Source: Drosophila miranda
Taxonomy: Eukaryota; Arthropoda; Insecta; Diptera; Drosophilidae
Direction: 5' to 3'
Assembly (NCBI RefSeq): GCF_003369915.1
Contig: NC_046673.1
Coordinates: 7,052,001 to 7,116,000 of the forward strand
DNA: 64,000 nt
Below are positions 44,845 to 57,086 of this stretch, one piece after another. Each line of letters begins with the position of its first letter. Positions within the stretch are counted from its first letter, which is position 1. Below the pieces are notes generated by a model. The model ran no database searches, was not told the origin of the DNA, and was given only the letters and a program-made list of their open reading frames with translations. The position numbers were made by a program, and so were the translations under genes.

Positions 44845-45272
44845 TGGATTGGATTGATATTTCTTCGATCCGCAGAAGTCTCACTTTAAGACTTCTGTGG
44901 GCATGTGTATGCCGGCATTTTTCGTTCACCAATACACAAAAAGATTAACCAGTGCTGCCAATAGTTCATCCACTGATACACACACGCACACACAGCACTC
45001 AAGCCTCCACGACCTCTGACTGGGCAGCACTGTCGTGGTAGGCGTCTGTGTCGGGCAGTAATTCCGAGAAACTTCAGCGTGTATTAGTAGACCACTCCGC
45101 ATAAATAAAATAAATTTCCCATAAATCAATTTTTTTTGTGCAACCGATCGCCATAAACAAACGAACAGACGACTGGGAGCCGATTACTTCCATTTCGCTC
45201 GAAGCAGTGAAGGTTCTCGTTCAGCGGTGTTTCTTTCCAATAAACATTTTCATTTCTTTCTCGCACAAAAAG
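44845..45272. promoter_or_regulatory. Promoter/5' UTR region of Q/H-rich gene (Ba)
   Basis: Holds the 9-bp hairpin, two CAGCACTG-type core-promoter boxes (near 44950 and 45023), a CA-rich repeat (44978-44996) of variable length between units, and a ttctcgttcagcggtg initiator-like stretch before the ATG. A units carry the left part of this region fused, inverted, to exon 3. Copies precede each Q/H gene. Confidence 0.45.
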
Positions 45273-46488
45273 ATGTCGGAGAATAGCTTCAACTCAAAGT
45301 ATTTGGACGATGACGATGAGGACGATGCGATTGCTGCCTCTGAGGGTGTGTACCAATGAATCCTCTAAACTAAATATAATCCACGCGTTTGTCTCGCGCT
45401 TTAGGCAAAGTTTCGAGCCAGGTGGCCAAGCGCATCTGGCAGCCAACCATCGATGATACTACCCCTGGGGTCTGGGAGCCGCCCGAGAAGCCCCTGCCCC
45501 ACGTGGAGGAGGATGCTCCGATGAGTGCCGAGGCCCTGGCGGAGGCTCTAGCGGTGAGCGAGACCGCCTCGGACTTTATACACGAAGTGGAGCGCTCTCT
45601 CTACGGCGACAACAGCAAGGAGAACGGCTCCGCCCAGTACTTCAAGGCGGCCGAGAATTATTCGCTGTTTGGCGCCAACTACATGGGCTTGGAGGAGGAC
45701 AAGAACAAAAAACCGCCGCCGGGCTTCGACCAAAGCTCCAGTCAGATTGCGGCTGGATCGGCCGGAGTATCCGGCCAAAGCTACTCGGGGTAAGTGGTGC
45801 TCTAGGCTTTCAATGAATTAGGAATCGATGATTCGTTGGCTAGAATATGCCCAATATGCCCTCCTTCTTAGCTGTTCTGAGGAAAACCCCAACTCTACCC
45901 GTATTTCAGGTACCCCCTTCATCCGGAATGGGCGGCATGGCAATGTCCCAGCAGCCGCAGCACAGGGCCGCGAATCAGCCAGGACCTGCAGCGCTGCTTC
46001 CACAGCAGCAGCAGCATCCGCGTCATCCTTCGCCAGCGACAGTGCCCAGGGTCATAGCCGAGGCAGCAGCTCTGGCTGGAGCTGGGGCTGGCATCGACAT
46101 TGGCCTGCACGCCCATGGACATCTGCCCAGTGCCACGGAAATGGCCATCGGACACATTTACCAGGAGCTCATGGGCATGAATTTCAATCAGGCCAATATA
46201 CAGCAGCAGCAGCAGCAGCACCACCACCAGCAGCAGCAGCAGCACCACCACCAGCAGCAGCAGCAGGCGGCTCTGAAGCAGCAGGCGGCTCTGAAGCAGC
46301 AGGCGGCTCTCCTCTCCTACGGCCAAAAGGCCGTAACAGCAACTGGCATAGTCCCTGACCCACGCGACGTATGTTCTCAAAGCGGTGTTTCTTGCGTATC
46401 GTGCCCGTTTGCGTCGCCAGGTCCACTTCTGGGACAACTAGAGTACGGCCAGGACATTACACTCCACACCCACAGATTAGATGACTAG
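45273..46488 (+). pseudogene. Q/H-rich gene, three exons, frameshift at exon 2 end (Ba)
   Basis: Exons 45273-45345, 45405-45789, 45910-46488. The G-run at the exon-2 donor has four G instead of five, so exon 2 joins exon 3 one base short. Exon 3 also begins GTACCC rather than GGACCC. The remainder matches the intact copies. Confidence 0.8.
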
Positions 46489-46826
46489 TTTTAAAATATT
46501 TTGTTTGTTTGTTTTGTCGAGTTTGTTGTCGTCTCCTCTGGGCTGATGACCGACAGCATAGCAAGGCGTACTCTTAAACAGTCTTCAAAGTTATTTAGTT
46601 CTACGACACACACATTGCGGTCCGCCTCAGCAGATGGATCCCTGTGCCTGTGCCCAGAATGTCGCGGCTCCGCGCGTACTGGAGTCCGATTCCACACGAG
46701 GGCGAGGCATGAGTTCAATATCTTCTTGTTGCTGCAGAGCGCCTCCCGGCTGCTGGGTTTTTGCAATGATTAAAATGACCTTCATTCCCTGATGACAGAC
46801 AGTCACTGGAAAACGGTCAAACTGGT

Positions 46827-47277
46827 CAAAAGACCAGTCCAACGCCTTCCTCTTCGAGGAGGACGTGCGGCAGCTGGCCGTCGGCTGGACCCACAATGCG
46901 GCGCTGCTCCGCAACAACGAGATCCTCATGTGGGGCCGCAAGTGCTACGGACAGCTGGGCACGGGCTCGATCAGCGAGCAGCAGGCGGTGCCCCAGCCAC
47001 TGAGCCTCCGACTGCCCGACGGCCAGACGCCTGCTCGCGTGCACATGGGGGCAGAGCACGGCCTGCTGCGGACTACAGCCGGCGAGATCTACACCTGGGG
47101 CTGGAACGAGCACGGAAACTGTGGCAACAACAGTACAGAGAATGTGTAAGAATCTCCCTTCTGCCAGTGGATTGGCTTTAAATTCAATTTTCGATCAATT
47201 TCCAGATGCAGCGCGTGAAGTTGGCCGGAGCTGGCTCGGGCTTCTGTTACGCCATTTCCGAGTCGTCTGTTAATTAA
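46827..47277 (+). pseudogene. RCC1-repeat gene, last two exons (Bb)
   Basis: Exons 46827-47143 and 47206-47277, donor gtgtaag, frame open. 5' end missing as in Ba. Confidence 0.75.
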
Positions 47278-47610
47278 TTTTATAATAAATGTTAAAAATG
47301 CTTAAAAATAGTAAACGGAATATCGAAATTAAGGTATTTGATGTCGGATCATGAGCAAAATTGTACGAATAATCAAATCCAAGCAGTTGGCGCTCTTTCT
47401 TCCATCGATAGTTGAAGAAACATCGATGTATCGATAGTAACAATGAAGTTTTTCAACCTTCAGCAGCTTTACTTGAACTCCGCGGAATTTTCGTTGCAAA
47501 TACTATTTGCCATTTTTACAGTGAAAATAAAGTGCTTTGTTTTTCAAAAACTTAATCTTTTCCACAGAAAAAAGAAGGTAAATATGGTAAATGGTAGATT
47601 TTTATATATT

Positions 47611-47853
47611 TTATTCGAAATGTGCGGCTTGCCAGGCAATTAGTGGATGAATTTGAGGGCGCTTATGGTTTTTGAAGCCAACAAGTGCAAATGGCGATGG
47701 AGAATCATCAAAGTGCAATGAAATATTCGAAATATTTGCGGCACCGGCCTCTACACACTCGTGTTCCATGATAGATGCCTCAGAGCAGAGAACTATCTCC
47801 CTTAAATAATTGGCAGCACAGAAAAAGTCGCCCAAAGTGAGACATCGCTTCTT
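47611..47853 (-). CDS. Conserved short ORF (Bb)
   Basis: N-form protein, identical to A0-A2. Confidence 0.4.
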   Translation of the reverse strand, partial: KKRCLTLGDFFCAANYLREIVLCSEASIMEHECVEAGAANISNISLHFDDSPSPFALVGFKNHKRPQIHPLIAWQAAHFE

Positions 47854-48296
47854 CTGCGCAAAATGCAATGGATTGGATTGATATTTCTTCGATCCGCAGA
47901 AGTCTCACTTTAAGACTTCTGTGGGCATGTGTATGCCGGCATTTTTCGTTCACCAATACACAAAAAGATTAACCAGTGCTGCCAATAGTTCATCCACTGA
48001 TACACACACGCACACACAGCACTCAAGCCTTCACGACCTCTGACTGGGCAGCACTGTCGTGGTAGGCGTCTGTGTCGGGCAGTAATTCCGAGAAACTTCA
48101 GCGTGTATTAGTAGACCACTCCGCATAAATAAAATAAATTTCCCATAAATCAATTTTTTTTGTGCAACCGATCGCCATAAACAAACGAACAGACGACTGG
48201 GAGCCGATTACTTCCATTTCGCTCGAAGCAGTGAAGGTTCTCGTTCAGCGGTGTTTCTTTCCAATAAACATTTTCATTTCTTTCTCGCACAAAAAG

Positions 48297-49591
48297 ATGT
48301 CGGAGAATAGCTTCAACTCAAAGTATTTGGACGATGACGATGAGGACGAAGCGATTGCTGCCTCTGAGGGTGTGTACCAATGAATCCTCTAAACTAAATA
48401 TAATCCACGCGTTTGTCTCGCGCTTTAGGCAAAGTTTCGAGCCAGGTGGCCAAGCGCATCTGGCAGCCAACCATCGATGATACTACCCCTGGGGTCTGGG
48501 AGCCGCCCGAGAAGCCCCTGCCCCACGTGGAGGAGGATGCTCCGATGAGTGCCGAGGCCCTGGCGGAGGCTCTAGCGGTGAGCGAGACCGCCTCGGACTT
48601 TATACACGAAGTGGAGCGCTCTCTCTACGGCGACAACAGCAAGGAGAACGGCTCCGCCCAGTACTTCAAGGCGGCCGAGAATTATTCGCTGTTTGGCGCC
48701 AACTACATGGGCTTGGAGGAGGACAAGAACAAAAAACCGCCGCCGGGCTTCGACCAAAGCTCCAGTCACATTGCGGCTGGATCGGCCGGAGTATCCGGCC
48801 AAAGCTACTCGGGGGTAAGTGGTGCTCTAGGCTTTCAATGAATTAGGAATCGATGATTCGTTGGCTAGAATATGCCCAATATGCCCTCCTTCTTAGCTGT
48901 TCTGAGGAAAACCCCAACTCTACCCGTATTTCAGGGACCCTCTTCATCCGGAATGGGCGGCATGGCAATGTCCCAGCAGCCGCAGCACAAGGCCGCGAAT
49001 CAGCCAGGACCTGCAGCGCTGCTTCCACAGCAGCAGCAGCATCCGCGTCATCCTTCGCCAGCGACAGTGCCCAGGGTCATAGCCGAGGCAGCAGCTCTGG
49101 CTGGAGCTGGGGCTGGCATCGACATTGGCCTGCACGCCCATGGACATCTGCCCAGTGCCACGGAAATGGCCATCGGACACATTTACCAGGAGCTCATGGG
49201 CATGAATTTCAATCAGGCCAATATACAGCAGCAGCAGCAGCAACACCACCACCAGCAGCAGCGGCACCACCACCACCAGCAGCAGCAGCAGCACCACCAC
49301 CAGCAGCAGCAGCAGCAGGCGGCTCTGAAGCAGCAGGCGGCTCTCCTCTCCTACGGCCAAAAGGCCGTAACAGCAACTGGCATAGTCCCTGACCCACGCG
49401 ACGTATGTTCTCAAAGCGGTGTTTCTTGCGTATCGTGCCCGTTTGCGTCGCCAGGTCCACTTCTGGGACAACTAGAGGACGGCCAGGACATTACACTCCA
49501 CACCCACAGATTAGATGACATGGAGCGATCGAGTATTTGTATATTTTTTTTGTTTGTTTTGTCGAGTTTGTTGTCGTCTCCTCTGGGCTGA
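48297..49591 (+). CDS. Q/H-rich protein, three exons, 371 aa (Bb)
   Basis: Exons 48297-48369, 48429-48814 and 48935-49591; introns of 59 and 120 bp with GT/AG and consistent phases. Exon 1 gives MSENSFNSKYLDDDDEDEAI, acidic. Exon 2 gives a conserved-looking region with RIWQPTIDDTTPGVWEPPEK, APMSAEALAEALAVSETASD and FIHEVERSLYGD. Exon 3 is A/G-rich, with SATEMAIGHIYQELMGMNFN and then Q5-6/H3-4 tracts. No signal peptide or membrane segment. I do not recognise the family; the composition suggests a low-complexity, possibly RNA-granule protein, but that is speculation. A small deletion after DMERSSI lengthens the C-terminus. Confidence 0.7.
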
Positions 49592-49871
49592 TGACCGACA
49601 GCATAGCAAGGCGTACTCTTAAACAGTCTTCAAAGTTATTTAGTTCTACGACACACACATTGCGGTCCGCCTCAGCAGATGGATCCCTGTGCCTGTGCCC
49701 AGAATGTCGCGGCTCCGCGCGTACTGGAGTCCGATTCCACACGAGGGCGAGGCATGAGTTCAATATCTTCTTGTTGCTGCAGAGCGCCTCCCGGCTGCTG
49801 GGTTTTTGCAATGATTAAAATGACCTTCATTCCCTGATGACAGACAGTCACTGGAAAACGGTCAAACTGGT

Positions 49872-50142
49872 CAAAAGACCAGTCCAACGCCTTCCTCTTC
49901 GAGGAGGACGTGCGGCAGCTGGCCGTCGGCTGGACCCACAATGCGGCGCTGCTCCGCAACAACGAGATCCTCATGTGGGGCCGCAAGTGCTACGGACAGC
50001 TGGGCACGGGCTCGATCAGCGAGCAGCAGGCGGTGCCCCAGCCACTGAGCCTCCGACTGCCCGACGGCCAGACGCCTGCTCGCGTGCACATGGGGGCAGA
50101 GCACGGCCTGCTGCGGACTACAGCCGGCGAGATCTACACCTT
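49872..50142 (+). pseudogene. RCC1-repeat exon, 3' deleted (Bc)
   Basis: Cut after GEIYT: the rest of the exon, the intron, the last exon and the start of the spacer are deleted, and the frame stops at once (YTL-stop). Confidence 0.85.
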
Positions 50143-50471
50143 ATAATAAATGTTAAAAATGCTTAAAAATACTAAACGGAATATCGAAATTAAGGTATTT
50201 GATGTCGGATCATGAGCAAAATTGTACGAATAATCAAACCCACGCAGTTGGCGCTCTTTCTTCCATCGATAGTTGAAGAAACATCGATGTATCGATAGTA
50301 ACAATGAAGTTTTTCAACCTTCAGCAGCTTTACTTGAACTCCGCGGAATTTTCGTTGCAAATACTATTTGCCATTTTTACAGTGAAAATAAAGTGCTTTG
50401 TTTTTCAAAAACTTAATCTTTTCCACAGAAAAAAGAAGGTAAATATGGTAAATGGTAGATTTTTATATATT

Positions 50472-50714
50472 TTATTCGAAATGTGCGGCTTGCCAGGCAA
50501 TTAGTGGATGAATTTGAGGGCGCTTATGGTTTTTGAAGCCAACAAGTGCAAATGGCGATGGAGAATCATCAAAGTGCAATGAAATATTCGAAATATTTGC
50601 GGCACCGGCCTCTACACACTCGTGTTCCATGATAGATGCCTCAGAGCAGAGAACTATCTCCCTTAAATAATTGGCAGCACAGAAAAAGTCGCCCAAAGTG
50701 AGACATCGCTTCTT
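50472..50714 (-). CDS. Conserved short ORF (Bc)
   Basis: N-form protein. Confidence 0.4.
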   Translation of the reverse strand, partial: KKRCLTLGDFFCAANYLREIVLCSEASIMEHECVEAGAANISNISLHFDDSPSPFALVGFKNHKRPQIHPLIAWQAAHFE

Positions 50715-51157
50715 CTGCGCAAAATGCAATGGATTGGATTGATATTTCTTCGATCCGCAGAAGTCTCACTTTAAGACTTCTGTGGGCATGTGTATGCCGG
50801 CATTTTTCGTTCACCAATACACAAAAAGATTAACCAGTGCTGCCAATAGTTCATCCACTGATACACACACGCACACACAGCACTCAAGCCTCCACGACCT
50901 CTGACTGGGCAGCACTGTCGTGGTAGGCGTCTGTGTCGGGCAGTAATTCCGAGAAACTTCAGCGTGTATTAGTAGACCACTCCGCATAAATAAAATAAAT
51001 TTCCCATAAATCAATTTTTTTTGTGCAACCGATCGCCATAAACAAACGAACACACGACTGGGATCCGATTGCTTCCATTTCGCTCGAAGCAGTGAAGGTT
51101 CTCGTTCAGCGGTGTTTCTTTCCAATAAACATTTTCATTTCTTTCTCGCACAAAAAG

Positions 51158-52425
51158 ATGTCGGAGAATAGCTTCAACTCAAAGTATTTGGACGATGACG
51201 ATGAGGACGAAGCGATTGCTGCCTCTGAGGGTGTGTACCAATGAATCCTCTAAACTAAATATAATCCACGCGTTTGTCTCGCGCTTTAGGCAAAGTTTCG
51301 AGCCAGGTGGCCAAGCGCATCTGGCAGCCAACCATCGATGATACTACCCCTGGGGTCTGGGAGCCGCCCGAGAAGCCCCTGCCCCACGTGGAGGAGGATG
51401 CTCCGATGAGTGCCGAGGCCCTGGCGGAGGCTCTAGCGGTGAGCGAGACCGCCTCGGACTTTATACACGAAGTGGAGCGCTCTCTCTACGGCGACAACAG
51501 CAAGGAGAACGGCTCCGCCCAGTACTTCAAGGCGGCCGAGAATTATTCGCTGTCTGGCGCCAACTACATGGGCTTGGAGGAGGACAAGAACAAAAAACCG
51601 CCGCCGGGCTTCGACCAAAGCTCCAGTCAGATTGCGGCTGGATCGGCCGGAGTATCCGGCCAAAGCTACTCGGGGGTAAGTGGTGCTCTAGGCTTTCAAT
51701 GAATTAGGAATCGATGATTCGTTGGCTAGAATATGCCCAATATGCCCTCCTTCTTAGCTGTTCTGAGGAAAACCCCAACTCTACCCGTATTTCAGGGACC
51801 CTCTTCATCCGGAATGGGCGGCATGGCAATGTCCCAGCAGCCGCAGCACAAGGCCGCGAATCAGCCAGGACCTGCAGCGCTGCTTCCACAGCAGCAGCAG
51901 CATCCGCGTCATCCTTCGCCAGCGACAGTGCCCAGGGTCATAGCCGAGGCAGCAGCTCTGGCTGGAGCTGGGGCTGGCATCGACATTGGCCTGCACGCCC
52001 ATGGACATCTGCCCAGTGCCACGGAAATGGCCATCGGACACATTTACCAGGAGCTCATGGGCATGAATTTCAATCAGGCCAATATACAGCAGCAGCAGCA
52101 GCAGCAACACCACCACCAGCAGCAGCAGCAGCACCACCACCAGCAGCAGCAGCAGCACCACCACCAGCAGCAGCAGCAGGCGGCTCTGAAGCAGCAGCAG
52201 CAGGCGGCTCTGAAGCAGCAGGCGGCTCTGAAGCAGCAGGCGGCTCTCCTCTCCTACGGCCAAAAGGCCGTAACAGCAACTGGCATAGTCCCTGACCCAC
52301 GCGACGTATGTTCTCAAAGCGGTGTTTCTTGCGTATCGTGCCCGTTTGCGTCGCCAGGTCCACTTCTGGGACAACTAGAGTACGGCCAGGACATTACACT
52401 CCACACCCACAGATTAGATGACTAG
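51158..52425 (+). CDS. Q/H-rich protein, three exons, 362 aa (Bc)
   Basis: Exons 51158-51230, 51290-51675, 51796-52425, all in phase. LEYG-type tail ending RLDD, TAG. Three HHH blocks and three AALKQQ units. One replacement in exon 2 (F to S in YSLFGANYMG). Confidence 0.7.
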
Positions 52426-52763
52426 TTTTAAAATATTTTGTTTGTTTGTTTTGTCGAGTTTGTTGTCGTCTCCTCTGGGCTGATGACCGACAGCATAGCA
52501 AGGCGTACTCTTGAACAATCTTCAAAGTTATTTAGTTCTACGACACACACATTGCGGTCCGCCTCAGCAGATGGATCCCTGTGCCTGTGCCCAGAATGTC
52601 GCGGCTCCGCGCGTACTGGAGTCCGATTCCACACGAGGGCGAGGCATGAGTTCAATATCTTCTTGTTGCTGCAGAGCGCCTCCCGGCTGCTGGGTTTTTG
52701 CAATGATTAAAATGACCTTCATTCCCTGATGACAGACAGTCACTGGAAAACGGTCAAACTGGT

Positions 52764-53213
52764 CAAAAGACCAGTCCAACGCCTTCCTCTTCGAGGAGGA
52801 CGTGCGGCAGCTGGCCGTCGGCTGGACCCACAATGCGGCGCTGCTCCGCAACAACGAGATCCTCATGTGGGGCCGCAAGTGCTACGGACAGCTGGGCACG
52901 GGCTCGATCAGCGAGCAGCAGGCGGTGCCCCAGCCACTGAGCCTCCGACTGCCCGACGGCCAGACGCCTGCTCGCGTGCACATGGGGCAGAGCACGGCCT
53001 GCTGCGGACTACAGCCGGCGAGATCTACACCTGGGGCTGGAACGAGCACGGAAACTGTGGCAACAACAGTACAGAGAATGTGTAAGAATCTCCCTTCTGC
53101 CAGTGGATTGGCTTTAAATTCAATTTTCGATCAATTTCCAGATGCAGCGCGTGAAGTTGGCCGGAGCTGGCTCGGGCTTCTGTTACGCCATTTCCGAGTC
53201 GTCTGTTAATTAA
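52764..53213 (+). pseudogene. RCC1-repeat gene, last two exons, frameshift (Bd)
   Basis: Exons 52764-53079 and 53142-53213. A G-run after CACATG (about 52982-52986) is one base short, the same site and type as A2, shifting the frame after RVHMG. Confidence 0.8.
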
Positions 53214-53556
53214 TTTTATAATAAATGTTAAAAATGCTTAAAAATGCTTAAAAATACTAAACGGAATATCGAAATTAAGGTATTTGATGTCGGATCATGA
53301 GCAAAATTGTACGAATAATCAAACCCAAGCAGTTGGCGCTCTTTCTTCCATCGATAGTTGAAGAAACATCGATGTATCGATAGTAACAATGAAGTTTTTC
53401 AACCTTCAGCAGCTTTACTTGAACTCCGCGGAATTTTCGTTGCAAATACTATTTGCCATTTTTACAGTGAAAATAAAGTGCTTTGTTTTTCAAAAACTTA
53501 ATCTTTTCCACAGAAAAAAGAAGGTAAATATGGTAAATGTTAGATTTTTATATATT

Positions 53557-53799
53557 TTATTCGAAATGTGCGGCTTGCCAGGCAATTAGTGGATGAATTT
53601 GAGGGCGCTTATGGTTTTTGAAGCCAACAAGTGCAAATGGCGATGGAGAATCATCAAAGTGCAATGAAATATTCGAAATATTTGCGGCACCGGCCTCTAC
53701 ACACTCGTGTTCCATGATAGATGCCTCAGAGCAGAGAACTATCTCCCTTAAATATTTGGCAGCACAGAAAAAGTCGCCCAAAGTGAGACATCGCTTCTT
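53557..53799 (-). CDS. Conserved short ORF (Bd)
   Basis: K-form protein. Upstream the CA repeat is shortened. Confidence 0.4.
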   Translation of the reverse strand, partial: KKRCLTLGDFFCAAKYLREIVLCSEASIMEHECVEAGAANISNISLHFDDSPSPFALVGFKNHKRPQIHPLIAWQAAHFE

Positions 53800-54234
53800 C
53801 TGCGCAAAATGCAATGGATTGGATTTATATTTTTTCGATCCGCAGAAGTCTCACTTTAAGACTTCTGTGGGCATGTGTATGCCGGCATTTTTCGTTCACC
53901 AATACACAAAAAGATTAACCAGTGCTGCCAATAGTTCATCCACTGATACACACACAGCACTCAAGCCTCCACGACCTCTGACTGGGCAGCACTGTCGTGG
54001 TAGGCGTCTGTGTCGGGCAGTAATTCCGAGAAACTTCAGCGTGTATTAGTAGACCACTCCGCATAAATAAAATAAATTTCCCATAAATCAATTTTTTTTG
54101 TGCAACCGATCGCCATAAACAAACGAACAGACGACTGGGAGCCGATTACTTCCATTTCGCTCGAAGCAGTGAAGGTTCTCGTTCAGCGGTGTTTCTTTCC
54201 AATAAACATTTTCATTTCTTTCTCGCACAAAAAG

Positions 54235-55472
54235 ATGTCGGAGAATAGCTTCAACTCAAAGTATTTGGACGATGACGATGAGGACGAAGCGATTGCTGCC
54301 TCTGAGGGTGTGTACCAATGAATCCTCTAAACTAAATATAATCCACGCGTTTGTCTCGCGCTTTAGGCAAAGTTTCGAGCCAGGTGGCCAAGCGCATCTG
54401 GCAGCCAACCATCGATGATACTACCCCTGGGGTCTGGGAGCCGCCCGAGAAGCCCCTGCCCCACGTGGAGGAGGATGCTCCGATGAGTGCCGAGGCCCTG
54501 GCGGAGGCTCTAGCGGTGAGCGAGACCGCCTCGGACTTTATACACGAAGTGGAGCGCTCTCTCTACGGCGACAACAGCAAGGAGAACGGCTCCGCCCAGT
54601 ACTTCAAGGCGGCCGAGAATTATTCGCTGTTTGGCGCCAACTACATGGGCTTGGAGGAGGACAAGAACAAAAAACCGCCGCCGGGCTTCGACCAAAGCTC
54701 CAGTCAGATTGCGGCTGGATCGGCCGGAGTATCCGGCCAAAGCTACTCGGGGGTAAGTGGTGCTCTAGGCTTTCAATGAATTAGGAATCGATGATTCGTT
54801 GGCTAGAATATGCCCAATATGCCCTCCTTCTTAGCTGTTCTGAGGAAAACCCCAACTCTACCCGTATTTCAGGGACCCTCTTCATCCGGAATGGGCGGCA
54901 TGGCAATGTCCCAGCAGCCGCAGCACAAGGCCGCGAATCAGCCAGGACCTGCAGCGCTGCTTCCACAGCAGCAGCAGCATCCGCGTCATCCTTCGCCAGC
55001 GACAGTGCCCAAGGTCATAGCCGAGGCAGCAGCTCTGGCTGGAGCTGGGGCTGGCATCGACATTGGCCTGCACGCCCATGGACATCTGCCCAGTGCCACG
55101 GAAATGGCCATCGGACACATTTACCAGGAGCTCATGGGCATGAATTTCAATCAGGCCAATATACAGCAGCAGCAACACCACCACCAGCAGCAGCAGCAGC
55201 ACCACCACCACCACCAGCAGCAGCACCACCACCAGCAGCAGCAGCAGCAGGCGGCTCTGAAGCAGCAGGCGGCTCTCCTCTCCTGCGGCCAAAAGGCCGT
55301 AACAGCAACTGGCATAGTCCCTGACCCACGCGACGTATGTTCTCAAAGCGGTGTTTCTTGCGTATCGTGCCCGTTTGCGTCGCCAGGTCCACTTCTGGGA
55401 CAACTAGAGGACGGCCAGGACATTACACTCCACACCCACAGATTAGATGACATGGAGCGATCGAGTATTTGA
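54235..55472 (+). CDS. Q/H-rich protein, three exons, 352 aa (Bd)
   Basis: Exons 54235-54307, 54367-54752, 54873-55472, in phase, with the LEDG-DMERSSI tail. The tract contains H5 then H3 blocks; Y to C occurs in LLSYGQK, R to K in TVPRVI. Confidence 0.7.
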
Positions 55473-55815
55473 ACTAGTTTTAAAATATTTTGTTTGTTTG
55501 TTTTGTCGAGTTTGTTGTCGTCTCCTCTGGGCTGATGACCGACAGCATAGCAAGGCGTACTCTTAAACAGTCTTCAAAGTTATTTAGTTCTACGACACAC
55601 ACATTGCGGTCCGCCTCAGCAGATGGATCCCTGTGCCTGTGCCCAGAATGTCGCGGCTCCGCGCGTACTGGAGTCCGATTCCACACGAGGGCGAGGCATG
55701 AGTTCAATATCTTCTTGTTGCTGCAGAGCGCCTCCCGGCTGCTGGGTTTTTGCAATGATTAAAATGACCTTCATTCCCTGATGACAGACAGTCACTGGAA
55801 AACGGTCAAACTGGT

Positions 55816-56086
55816 CAAAAGACCAGTCCAACGCCTTCCTCTTCGAGGAGGACGTGCGGCAGCTGGCCGTCGGCTGGACCCACAATGCGGCGCTGCTCCG
55901 CAACAACGAGATCCTCATGTGGGGCCGCAAGTGCTACGGACAGCTGGGCACGGGCTCGATCAGCGAGCAGCAGGCGGTGCCCCAGCCACTGAGCCTCCGA
56001 CTGCCCGACGGCCAGACGCCTGCTCGCGTGCACATGGGGGCAGAGCACGGCCTGCTGCGGACTACAGCCGGCGAGATCTACACCTT
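55816..56086 (+). pseudogene. RCC1-repeat exon, 3' deleted (Be)
   Basis: Same deletion endpoint as Bc (GEIYTL-stop), so Bc and Be share an ancestor two units apart. Confidence 0.85.
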
Positions 56087-56409
56087 ATAATAAATGTTAA
56101 AAATGCTTAAAAATACTAAACGGAATATCGAAATTAAGGTATTTGATGTCGGATCATGAGCAAAATTGTACGAATAATCAAACCCAAGCAGTTGGCGCTC
56201 TTTCTTCCATCGATAGTTGAAGAAACATCGATGTATCGATAGTAACAATGAAGTTTTTCAACCTTCAGCAGCTTTACTTGAACTCCGCGGAATTTTCGTT
56301 GCAAATACTATTTGCCATTTTTACAGTGAAAATAAAGTGCTTTGTTTTTCAAAAACTTTTCCACAGAAAAAAGAAGGTAAATATGGTAAATGGTAGATTT
56401 TTATATATT

Positions 56410-56650
56410 TTATTCGAAATGTGCGGCTTGCCAGGCAATTAGTGGATGAATTTGAGGGCGCTTATGGTTTTTGAAGCCAACAAGTGCAAATGGCGATGGA
56501 GAATCATCAAAGTGCAATGAAATACTCGAAATATTTGCGGCACCGGCCTCTACACACTCGTGTTCCATGATAGATGCCTCAGAGCAGAGAACTATCTCCC
56601 TTAAATATTTGGCAGCACAAAAAAGTCGCCCAAAGTGAGACATAGCTTCT
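56410..56650 (-). pseudogene. Conserved short ORF, frameshifted (Be)
   Basis: A 2-base loss in gcacagaaaaag (now gcacaaaaaag) shifts the frame near FFCAAKYL. It is the only clearly broken copy. Confidence 0.5.
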
Positions 56651-57086
56651 TCTGCGCAAAATGCAATGGATTGGATTGATATTTCTTCGATCCGCAGAAG
56701 TCTCACTTTAAGACTTCTGTGGGCATGTGTATGCCGGCATTTTTCGTTCACCAATACACAAAAAGATTAACCAGTGCTGCCAATAGTTCATCCACTGATA
56801 CACACACAGCACTCAAGCCTCCACGACCTCTGACTGGGCAGCACTGTCGTGGTAGGCGTCTGTGTCGGGCAGTAATTCCGAGAAACTTCAGCGTGTATTA
56901 GTAGACCACTCCGCATAAATAAAATAAATTTCCCATAAATCAATTTTTTTTGTGCATCCGATCGCCATAAACAAACGAACAGACGACTGGGAGCCGATTA
57001 CTTCCATTTCGCTCGAAGCAGTGAAGGTTCTCGTTCAGCGGTGTTTCTTTCCAATAAACATTTTCATTTCTTTCTCGCACAAAAAG

